A stretch of DNA of 23,177 nt from Apostichopus parvimensis (Eukaryota; Echinodermata; Holothuroidea; Aspidochirotida; Stichopodidae): the NCBI GenBank assembly GCA_000934455.1, contig KN889628.1, positions 1 through 23,177 of the forward strand. Direction: 5' to 3'. Below, piece by piece: positions 9,090-21,000 of the stretch. Positions within the stretch are counted from its first letter, which is position 1. The number at the start of each line of letters is the position of its first letter. The notes beneath the pieces were generated by a model. The model searched no databases, was not told the origin of the DNA, and saw only the letters and a list, made by a program, of their open reading frames with translations. A program made the position numbers and the translations under genes.

Positions 9090-12000
9090 TCAGATATGAG
9101 ATTCTGGTCGTGGCAGTCTGTGATCCGGCCTCCTTGCTACCGGCGGTGGTTCTCTCCTTACCGATGGTTTCGGTGTCCTGGGAGACGGCGGCGGTTCCCT
9201 GGAGACAGACTGTCTGCCCTGCCTGACTGGTAACGGAGGAGGCTCCTCATCTTCTTGCGACCTGGGAAGTGACAACGGCTCTGGTCTAGTGACATCCGAT
9301 CTCCTAGATGTCCTCTCTGGTAGGGGGGGAGGAGAGGGTGAGTGGTCGTTTGCGCCTAAGGTGTCCCCATTCATATCGTCGGAGCAGAGTAGCGTAGTCG
9401 GTCGTTGTGGCTGTGCTTGTCCTTGCTGTGTGAGAAACCGTGAGATAGAGAGACCGTTTACTTAAACTTTAGTGTCGAGTTTGTGCCAGAAGCAATCAAG
9501 AAGAACTTTTTGGGGCCCTGGCTGTCCCATAAAGTGGCACAGGATATCTCTTTACATTTATCACAGACATTATATCATCATTCAGGAATAAACGGATAAC
9601 ACTTTCAACCGATAATGAATGGCCAATCTGTTCCGATTGAAAGGAAACTACATTGGACATGTTCAACGTACGAGCCCTCTGTGTCAATATGGTGGAATCG
9701 ACTGCACGCTGATGTGTAAACTCTCAAAATTTCACGTCAAAAATCCAGGACTCCATTTTAACCAAATAAAGGGAACTACATCGATTTTGAATCCAACATT
9801 TTGAAACAACAGTTTGAGGGACTTTGTTTTTAGTAAACAAGACCTTAGCCATTCTATACTATGGATTTTATGTAAGATGTCTCGTCGGCGACAAAGGGGG
9901 AAGTCTTAGCATATTTGACAATTTAGTCGTGAAATGAGAAAGAGTTCTGCTTTCTACGCGACACCTTAAAAATCCGTAAAACACTGTCAAGAAGATTAGT
10001 CTACTGAATTACAGGACAAACTTTCCACTTGCGATGGGAATTCCTAAAGAAAATAAACCGTAAGGAGAGGTTTACAAACATGTTCAAGGTGTAAAGAACA
10101 TGTTTTCTTTTTCTTTCTTTTATTTACATACAATGGCAGCAGCAGCAGTACTAACTAATCCCTTTTCTTCGGCCGAGACTGGGCAAAGTTTCAAAGAGGG
10201 GGGGAGAGACATTTTTGGGCGCAGACCGGAAATTTACAAGCGAAATACCATAACCTGACAGAGATTACATTGCTTTCTGCCCCATTCTGTGACAATTTCA
10301 TTGATATAGAGAGATGCGTACTGGATATTTGGCGGCTGGTTACAGATGATATCAATTTCCAAAAAAAAGAAGAGGTGCGAGTGCTTTTCATACGGCTGTG
10401 TAGTGTTTTTCAGATGATGATGAGTTGAAATTTGTGAAGAAGTGCTTCCATATAATTGTGTGTTTGTTCCTCTCCCTCTTCCACTACCCTGTTGGAGTTA
10501 ACCCTGATCACATCAAACACCAAAATTAGTACCAACTTAACATTAACCTCACTATATGATGACAACACTTTCTTTTGAGAGAGAGAGAGAGAGGTGGAGA
10601 GAGTGGCAAATATTATAGTAACACAGAGAAGATCCAACACAAGAGATTAAAATTGAGAGAAAACTTTACAAGTGGAGGAACCACAGGTGCTCTCCCATGT
10701 CGTGGAAAGAAAACACATTGGTCATGTAATGTACATAACTGGTTTTGATATTCTGTCATAACATAATTCAAAATTTTTTCAAAGTTCTGGAACAGATCTG
10801 CACCATTTCTAGCAGTAGCTCCTCAATTTGTTCATAAAAATTATGAAAATATTTTTCATATATGATAAAAAATATTAAGCATGATAAATACTTTCTGAGA
10901 AAGATCGCCTTAAGATTGCCAAACGAGGTTTGGTATTACCTGATAGGTCCACCAAATGCAACAGACATCTTTCCCATCACCTTTAATACACTTATTAATG
11001 ATCCATTGATCATCCACGGTTATTCTAAATATTCAATGCTTTTGAACGTACCACTACAAAAGTTAAACATAAACACAATGAAAGGAGGGGGCGAAAATAT
11101 TCCACTAACTACTGAAACACTCAAATAAAAATTTTCACAAAAGTGTCAATTTTGGTGCTAAAAAGATGAAAAAAGAAAAAGAAAAAAATGTATTCTTAAT
11201 GATGTGCAGAAAGCAGGTTTTTCCCCCCAAATTACTTAACAAAATCATGGAAAGCAACGCTTTTGGAGAATATATATTCTTTCAAAAACCAAACCCCAAA
11301 CAAGTGATATTCCTCCTGCGATTGCAAATCAAGAAAGACAAGATTTGGTTCTCATAGAGGAGATAACAAGGAACTTTGTCTGTTTTGAAAATTTCATTAA
11401 TTTCAGCGTCCATAGATTTCTCGTCATACTTTGAAACTGTTTAGCTACTTGAGTAAACGAGGGATACACGTTTCAGGAATCAGGCAAAACTTCACACATA
11501 GGGTTACCATACTCCCCCCCCCCCCCCCCCAATTTATTGGGATTGCCCCGTTTTTGCAACGGTAATATATGTTGTCATCTGGCAAACTAAACTGTCCAGA
11601 TTTGCTATAAGTTTTTTGTGGTGTTCAGAAAGTATCACTGGTTTTTTTATGATACGCAAACTTTTAAGTACACACCTACAGTGCCTCACTGTATGTGACC
11701 ATTTGGAATGCATGTTATAATCATTACAACACGCACTACTAACATATTGGAATTATTGTGTCTACGAGGCCTGGCAAGTTAAAGTTAAAATTCAATATTA
11801 TATATCTTATATTTGGCTATATCGTGATACTAAACCACCCCTTTTGCCGAGAAAAATTCTGGTAAATATGAAAAAATGTTCTATCAAAAATTTTATACTG
11901 TACTAAATTGGTGTACATAGCTGTAAATATGCTATGCTACCAGTTTGTATGCAGCCCTCTTTTAAAATACAACATTTTCTTCACATCGGAGGGGGACAAC

Positions 12001-15000
12001 CTCCCCCCCCCTCCTTCCCTTAGAAGCTGAAGACATTGTGTCCCCAATTTCAACCAGAGAAATATGGTAATCCTACTCAGAGATGATGTTGCTATGCACG
12101 AGGTTACCCTTAAACTTGTGCAGAGATCAAGTTTGGCATAGCAAATGTAGAAAAGAAAAAAAAAGAAAGGCAAAAGAACTGAATCATGCAACTGTTAAAA
12201 GACCAATGGAAAAGTACTTAAAACGGTGGCTAAGGTGTTGCCTATTCTAGTCTCCTCTCAATCGACTCTAAGCGGTATTTTGAACCGTATTAGTTCAAAA
12301 CCGTCTGGTTTTTTTTGCATTTTGTGAGTGATGCAAGGGAGAGAGAGAAACGACAACTAACCTTGTTGCATAGCTACTCGCCAAGGTGAGGTCTACGTCA
12401 TAAAAATTGTGAAAAGATGTTCAGAAATTGTGGGCGTTGTTGCAAAATTGCGATCGGGGAAGATCGACCGAAAAATAGTAGTGGAAATTTTAAACATCAC
12501 CGTCATGTCAATTGATGAATTACTTAAATTTATATATAAAAAAATTATATATTTTTATTATAATTTATTCATGCCACTGAGGCACTTCAAAACAAGCAAT
12601 CAGGTTTGTGAATCTTCAAGTCATCACTCTGGGCCGATAGGTGCATTTCCCGGTGAATTTCTTACAAACCGACCGAATGATCATGTGGCATACAGACTGA
12701 ACATGACCCTACCCTATGATAAAGACACAGGAAATATTTCTAGATCGTGGAATGGTAAACACCTCCGAGATATTGTCGTCTAGAAGAAGTCGCTTCTTCA
12801 GCAACATCATCTAATATGAGGCACCAGCTTAAACTCACACACATGTCGAAACTACCCACACTTCAACGAGCAACAATGTTGAACGTCATGAAATCAGCTT
12901 CAGTGTTTCAGTCGCACTATACACCCTGTTTTAAAACATTGCGTGGATCAACTTCGTTGTTGAACTGTCGTTGTTGGAAAAGCCAAAACTTTGCTGTTGA
13001 AATGTTGAACATTGTGATTTTAAATGTTGAACCTTGTTGTTGAACTGCTGAACTTTGTTGTTGAAATGTAGAGCTTTGTTGTTGAAATGTTGAACCGTGT
13101 TGTTGAACTGTTGTACTTTTTTGTTGAACTGTGTCACGAGATGAAGACATGAGCTCAAAATCTCAAGAACGTGCATTACCACCACCACCACCACCTTCAT
13201 TCCAAAATCAAGTACAGCTGTAATTTTATTTTATTCAAAATATATAAAAGAAGAAAAAATCGTATGGGGAATCACTGAGAGAAACCCGAGCATTAAATCA
13301 GAACAAAGGACTGTTATTATGTCCATAATAGCAGACCCTGTATGCAGGCAGAGAAGAACTTTACTATAAGAAGAAGAAAAAGACGAAAAAACGAGGCAGA
13401 GATACATGGAAGAAGCCTGTAGCACTGAAAGAAGGTCATGACTCATGACAACAATATAATCTTTGCCTCTACTTGAAGCAAATCTAACTGGTTGGGTGTT
13501 TTTCCTTTACCCTAAGGTTGAGTCAAGGTTTAAACAACATCCTGCAGAGAACACCTAAACTTACAAAAAGTGGTACCAAAGATATTGTTCTACACCCCTG
13601 TTATTCAAACTGGGAATCCCTACCCATTATAGGGTCCCCAAATTGTTTTTTTTGGGGGGGGGGGAAAGGGGCTGCCAAAAATTTGGAAGAAGAAAAAACA
13701 ATTGCCAATATAACTTTGTGGGACAAAAAAATCTTGAACATAGAATTGACTTCAAAAGTTGTCAAATACAACACTATTTTGCAGCTAAGAACCCTTTTAT
13801 AATCAAAAACCAAAAGATGGAAGGATACCTCCCTGTAGGACCCCTTCCCTAAGCCAAAATATTTACCACTGGAGGGTAGCCAAGATGGTCAAGATGAAAA
13901 TAGGGATCACAAAGCTGGGGGGGGGGAATTGAATACCAAGGGTTTCAGACAATCTCAAGTATCATATCATGATCATCACATCTTTATCTCAGGCCTGTAA
14001 GCTATTAGTGAGACCAAGCCATTATTGGTCAAAGGAAACTCCTGATAGAGCAATTGGCTCTAGGATACCACTGGAAAAACTTGGGATGAATAAGGAAAAA
14101 AAAAAACCTTCACTGAATGAAAAAAAAAGAAGAGCTTTATTGAGCCCCGTTCACAAAACATGCAATGCAAGATTATTTCATCTTTCATGGCACAATTTAG
14201 CTTAATACAGAATATTTCACGTCACTATGCCGGATCTACAGGACATCATGAAAAGAGGTCTGCACAAATTTGATTTAATGGGCTTCATTTATTCCATTGC
14301 CTGACCAGCTCACCAGCATCCCACATGCTTCCTCCATAATATATCTAGATTTATATATATATATGTATATAGTATACCTCACTCAGTCTGAATGATTTGC
14401 ATTTACGTAGTAAAGTATGGTAGAATGACTGAAAAAAAGAGTGTGGGTATAAATGAAAAAAAGAGAGGGGGTCATGAAAAAAGAGGGGTTATGGTTCATT
14501 AAACTTGGGCCGGAATGTTTTTAGGTACATACAGACTTTATAGAGATAGTTTAACTGAATGGATAGAATGTTTACAAAAAAAGGAGGGGGGGGGCAAGAA
14601 ATTCACTTAGCATCACTGATTTAACGGAAGGAATCGTACAAATATCACTGATATACAAAGAAGTGAATTTAGAAAAAAAGCAGAGATTTGGTTTGGTTAG
14701 ATACATCACTAAAATATTATATAAATAACCACCAATGATTTTTTTTCATTGTGGAGTACAAATGCAATTTTTTCTTTTTTTTCTTCGTCCCGAGAGCGGA
14801 GCGTATCGGGAAAAAGATACAAAACATACCTCGATAAGTCTCGTCGGTTTGTATTGAAAACAGAAAATAATAAGGCAGTTTGAGGGATAAAGGTCGTATA
14901 TTTTGCAAACACAAGTTACACTTTACTAGACGACTTTGATTTGGTAATGGCAAGGTAATAGTGCGGTTTTAATACATCCCTGACAGAAGAGCAGAGCTTG

Positions 15001-18000
15001 CTGGATAAATAAAACGATGGCGTACCTCCCTATGCCTGTTTGTTTTGTATAATACACTTTTTTAGAAACAGTTTGTCTGACATATTACAAACAGAGGATA
15101 CTAGCGTACAGTATAACAGTATATACCTGCTTCGGCCTCACAGACATATACTTGTAAAAACGACGAAAGACTGACTGCAATAAAGAGATATTTTAGAAAG
15201 CCGTTGTTGAAAAACTTGGCGACGATCACGTTAAGTATCTTTGAAACGTGTAATGCAGATTTTTAGTAATAAATTAAGGTAAATCCTTGTTATTTATTTC
15301 CATCATCAAGTAGTTATATATAAGTAATTATTTTGTTGGTAGCTAATGGCAGAAATGGAGACATTTTCCCAAATAACTTGTCTAGCAATTTCTTATTGTA
15401 CTTTTGTTGATCAGCATTAAAATATAGGATAGTAGTTGTAACTCATTTGAAGTTATCGAGTGAATACATTGCCCCCCTCACTTCCCCCTCACTTCCCACT
15501 CCTTCCCTCCCCCTCCCCCAGGCTTAAGAAAGCCCCACTGTAATATTTACCAAAGGGATGACAGTTGTCCACATAATTTCATTGACTTAGATATTTCACC
15601 ATCGACTCGGAAGGTTAATGAGTGTTCTGGGGTTTGGAAGTTTTGGGAGTGGGGGGGGATGAGGGGGCACCTACAAATGTGCACTTTCAAAAATTAAATT
15701 GGGATCACAGAATGTGGCACAGAGATTCCTGCTGGAGTTGACCCTGATGTAGCATACATGTGCTGATGAAGTTGTCATTCCACATACCTTTTTATTGTAA
15801 GTCAGGGAAATGTACATATTTCATATATATCTAACTTTCCAAACATGGGCACTAAGCTTTTTCTTTTTCATCTATTTTAGATAATGATTTCTTTCCCGAT
15901 TCAATCGGCGTAGAGGTATATATGGCACTGCGGTGCTGTTACTTGACAGTCTGTCACACTGTCTTGTCTGACTGACTGTACTACTATACTATACTACTAT
16001 AATAATACTGTACTGCAGATGCATTGATGGTAGTTTACAGACTTCCAAGTTATACTTGCATTCTCTGGCATCCGCTGTAAAGTGGATATCCTGAGGCCGT
16101 GGCTTAATCTATTCCAGTCAAATCAAACAACATGAACCCTTTATATTCTCCTATACATAAATATTGTTCCTGAAAGTGTTACCTTAATGTTCTTGAGTAA
16201 AAAGTCATTCTCTTTATTTGAAAGGAATGTATCTTAAAATCATAGACATGCAAACAATGTTTTTAACTCAAATACTGCCATCTTGCTCAAAAAAGAAGAA
16301 AAAATTAACCTCAAACTCCCACCCCACCCCTTTCACCACCCCTCCTCCATCCCCACCCCCAAAAAAAGGAGCAAACAGGGTTTAGATCAAAACAGCACAA
16401 ATTAGTATCCTTTGCATGTCTTTCAAGTGTTAGTATTACATCACATTAAAACCGAATATTTTTGGGCTTTTCAGTACAGCTTTCATATCTTCAAGCATAT
16501 AAAAAGAAAATTGACAATACAAGAAGAATGAAAAAAAAGACAAAGAAAACAACAAAAAAAGCTTTACCCCTGATTTGTTGTCATCTAGCACCTTGTCAAT
16601 ATCTGAACTTGCTGGTCTGGAGTTACTGCTAGAGCTGAAGTTGGAACTTCCATGGCTGGACGCTGAAAGATAAAAACACCAAAATTATTCCTCGGTAAAG
16701 AACTCTCTGCTGGATATATATATTATCAACACAAGATTTCCCTGCAGAGTTTTGTTCCAAGTTTTAGGTACTATTTACGTTTACTATGCCCTTCATCCTT
16801 TGTTAGCAAACGCTTTGGCAGCGAAGAAAAAAAAGGTTCAATATATTCTGAGAAAAATAGTGAAACGCTTTTCCAAAGAAATCAAAACAGCGTTTCCAGG
16901 TATCTCTCTCATGAGTGTTAGTTACCGCTTGCATGACAGACTATGGTACAGTTGTTAAAAACGAGTTATTTACATTTTAGGGTCAAAACAGTATGTACTC
17001 TGTTATCAACCATCGTTAAATCATCAGTTTTATCATATTTTTGATCACTGTACTAACTACTTTTATATCTTTGCTACAATCACAGAATGATATCGCGTTT
17101 GAGGAGCGGTTTCAATCTCGCAAAACTTGTCGTCTGCCGAGAGCTAGCTTCAAACAAAATTCGTCATTAGCTCTGAGAGGGTATTTAAATGGATGGATGT
17201 GATTTCACTTTGTTACTCCTTTCCTGTTTTTATTTATTGCCAAACTTGCTACAAGTTTGCTATTTTATCAAGAGTTGATGGAATTCATATATCAGATGTC
17301 GATAATTCCTCGGTGTTTCTTTCAAAACCGAAACGGAATAAAAAGTAAGAAAAGCCGCAGATATCAAACCTTTGCTGTATTATTATATAGCATGCATTTA
17401 TAAAAACTAAATGAAACTCGATAGTCCATGTGATAGTTGAGTGATCGTTGTAAAACGTTGTAAAAGTTGATGTTGAGAATAAGTGATAGTTGAGAATAGT
17501 GATAGTTGAGTATAACCTAAAGATGATAGTCCAGTATAACCTAAATGTGATAGTTGAGTATAACCTAAATGTGATAGTCGAGTGAAACCTAAATGTGATA
17601 GTCGAGTATAAACTAAAGATGATAGTTGAGTATAACCTAAATGTGATAGTTGAGTATAACCTAAAGATGATAGTTGAGTATAACCTTAAGATGATAGTTG
17701 AGTATAACCTAAAGATGATAGTTGAGTATAACCTAAAAATGATAGTCGAGTATCAACTTAAGTTGATAGTTGAGTATAACCTGAATGTGATAATTGTTTA
17801 CTACCTAAAGATGATAGTTGAGTATAACCTGAATGTGATAATTGAGTACTACCTAAAGGTGATAGTCGAGTATAACCTAAAGATGATAGTCGAGTATAAC
17901 TGAAATGTGAAAGTTGAGTATAACTTTCATTTTTTTTTACAAAAAAAGTTTTTTTTCAAAAGAAAAACAAGGATTAGTTTTCCTCCCCCAACCATCCCCA

Positions 18001-21000
18001 ACCCCCCCCCCCCATTGCTGTATATGCATGATGCTATTGTAGAATATCAACGTCTTCCCATCATGACTAGATGATTGCCACAAAGCTGGATGGGTATTAA
18101 ACTATTTTACTATACTCATCATCTTCATAGTCTGAAGTCGAAGACAAAACAGACAAAAATGGCATTGAAGGAAGGGACAGGATGAAAACTGTTTAATTGA
18201 GACCGTTGACATGTCATTGAAAACAAAAAGGGACATGATCAATACATGATAACAAAACAAGAATAGCCTTTCAATTTTTGCCACAAATTAATGCCAACAA
18301 TTTATGCCTACAAATGATGCCACCAGCAGAAATCAATTTTTTATAACCACTGCTGTGTGAACCACTATAAAGCTATCTTTTTTTCTTTTACTTTTTCCTT
18401 TTAGTTTCCCTTTTTAGTTGACCAAATTCCAGGTCTTGACACCAAAAAAAAACAACAGAAAATGGAACATTGTAGTATGCAAGCGTTTTAAATATTAAAC
18501 ATTCTGCGTTTGTTTTCTTCCCCATTGGTTGTGCTATGACTGCATTTTTAATATTTTCTGTGATGTGCATGTTAATTACATTCTGATTCATGCTCTTTGC
18601 TGATTGGTTTACTTTAACCATTCTTACGGTAATCTGTTATTCTATTGGTGTTTTTAAATGTGGCCATCTAGCATCATGGTGATTGAAGTTTTATCATCTT
18701 TTTTTCTTTCTTTGAATATTGCTATCATGTGTGCAACTAGATTTGAAGAATGTTCAGCAAAGAATCATCAATTTAAGTGGCATTTATGAGATGAATCTAT
18801 CAACGTGACGATCTGGCTTCTACAAAGCATCGACTAGTTGTGCTTTATCAGCCGACAAAAATATCATAAAAAATCTTGCAGATATGAAATAGCGCACAGT
18901 AGAAGGTGGTTTAGTTTGGTACACAAGTGTCGCGATGGATTTGTAAAAATCTCAAGGATTTATCCATTCCTGTTCAAATAATATAGCAAACTGAGATACT
19001 AAAGTCTAGCCTACCTAGCATACCAGGGTCTGGACAACCATTGATATTGCCCAAAAAATAATATAACTGTTACAAAAAAAAACACCAGTTAATTGTGGGT
19101 GAAAAGAACAATTCATGGCACTTTTATATAAAAAAACATATTCCATTGTTTACTACTTCAGTGAATCTAAACTACTTCTAATCTACTTGAAATCACTTGA
19201 TTTACCTCGGCAACAGTTTTACTTTGATTAGTATTCAGTGTTACATATTTGATAATCTGCCATTTCTAACCCAGCAACATTTTGTCATTCCTTATTAAAA
19301 CATACACGTTTCCTGTTTCCTGTTCGTTATGTACCTACGGCTAGTAGAGTTTTTACTTTGTTGAAACCAAACAAGACAAATGCTAAGATTAATATTACTA
19401 TGGCAACAGGTGACCTCCAAGTGGTCAGAGGTCAGGGATGCAAAATGTCTCCTAGGTAAGAAAATCAAAAGCATTCAACTCTGAAGAATAGCATAAAGAT
19501 GAAAAGGACGAAATAGTGTTATCAGGAAGATATTAAAGATGACATTGAAAACTCTGGTGACTTGTACTAAATTTTGCAATGATTTTTATATAATACCTTT
19601 TATAATGTCTATAATTGTTTATATATATGAAAGATTGATCACTATATCATTTAGAGTGTGAATGGAAGAAATAGTTTCATTCGTTAGAAGTCGGGTAAAA
19701 CTTGAGACATTTGTTCAGTTTATTATAAAACTAGGGCAGGTAAATTAATTTCACTGAATTTGAGGTATTAGTTTGTAGATGAATAAACAGGGTAAAAAAG
19801 TTCTGTGGTTTATAAGACTGAAGAATGGAGGAAACATTTGATTACAGGTAAAGGCCATGAGAAAAGGGCGGTTAGTCACAGTGGGGGCAAAATATTGGTT
19901 TGGAAAGGATTTGATATCTGATTCCATAAGAATCGATGCTCTACAAAGTAATAAGGATGCTTTGAACGATCACAAGTTGTTTCTTCTTAATTTCTGTCGG
20001 TTGAAAGCTAGCAAACAAGCATGTACTGACGGAAATTATTCAAGATTTCAGTAACGAAGCAACTTATTTGCAACACACTATGCAATATGGAAAGCGAGAA
20101 ATAAATCAGTTATGATTATTTGATTGATAATTAGGGATGTTCCAAGTATATACTGCCTTACAATGTTGCATTTAGATAAGTGTTCAAAAAGTAATCAAAT
20201 GCAGGCTAATCAATGTCTGCGCTTCCCTTCTAACTTATACTCGACTTCAGAATAACACTTGCACGTTCAAAGGGGTATATAAATATGGCCATACATGAAT
20301 GTTCTGACAACAACCGCATAGTGACTAGAACATTATACCTATGGAGGATTGGAGCGTAGCCAACGGTCTCGTCACGACTGCAGTTTGTTAAGGCTGACGA
20401 TTTTAAGGACAGTAACAACAAATATCCCAGAAATTGACTTTTTCCAAACACTTGCATACACCAGCATACATATAAATCTTTTCTAGTTTACAACTTTGGC
20501 AGTTGTGGTGTAGCTTTCCCGAGCAACTTTTTCTTTTCTGGGTTAGTGAAGGTAAATATTGCCATGAGCTGTAGATATGAACAAAATGCACGGTTACCAA
20601 AAAAAATAAATGAATAAATAAATAAATGAGAAGGGAAAGAAATGCTAGATTTAGCCTAACAGTAGATCTACAGCATGGTCACTTACCGGAGGTCAGTGGG
20701 TTTCTCGGTTAGCTCTGGAGGTTGTGACAAAGTTAGGACAAGCAATGATGAGCTAAAGTTAATGACGAAACTTAAGCGGAACAAATTGTTAGTTTACAGA
20801 AATTTATACAGGTTTAGATACCTGCAAGTAACTTCTTTTTGTCTTTTGGCAACTATATCTACAAGCATCATTTGAAAATGGTTTTATGTGATTTAGTGTA
20901 GTGGGTTTTAATTCAGATAATAAAAAAGACTAAATTGTTAAATATTCTACACACGATTTTTTAAGCTTATTTTGAAAGGCAATGACAAGCTTGAGATGTT

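Larger units (their letters stand above)
9426..16567 (-). other. Large phase-0 intron of the minus-strand gene (about 7.1 kb)
   Basis: This is bounded by donor GTAAAG (16567 downward) and by an acceptor preceded by a C/T-rich tract (TCTCTCTATCTCACGGTTTC) ending CACACAG. I see no further exon I can support. It contains a possible decayed hAT-like element, a 21-bp-type minisatellite, an ACC repeat, several G or C homopolymers and C-rich tracts at 15470-15530 and 16318-16360. The longest open frame (plus strand, 12409-12783) has no recognisable family features. Confidence 0.55.

Noticed and set aside
12520..12575. AT-rich inverted repeat (TATATATAA / TTATATAT)
   Set aside because: Expected by chance in a stretch of nearly pure A and T; no flanking duplication.
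12409..12783. 124-codon plus-strand open frame
   Set aside because: No recognisable domain or motif, AT-rich with an IY/K-rich middle, antisense in an intron and without promoter or splice support. It is the least implausible of the chance frames, and a protein search would settle it.
17595..17903. 102-codon octapeptide-repeat frame
   Set aside because: Arises because the minisatellite unit is 24 bp; no evidence of expression.
17429..17931. CRISPR-like array
   Set aside because: Units abut without spacers and vary throughout; this is a eukaryotic minisatellite. The same applies to 22954-23177.
19411..19434. Everted nuclear-receptor half-sites (TGACCT, then AGGTCA 12 bases later)
   Set aside because: Spacing is not a standard everted-repeat arrangement, the site is deep in an intron, and hexamer pairs are common by chance.
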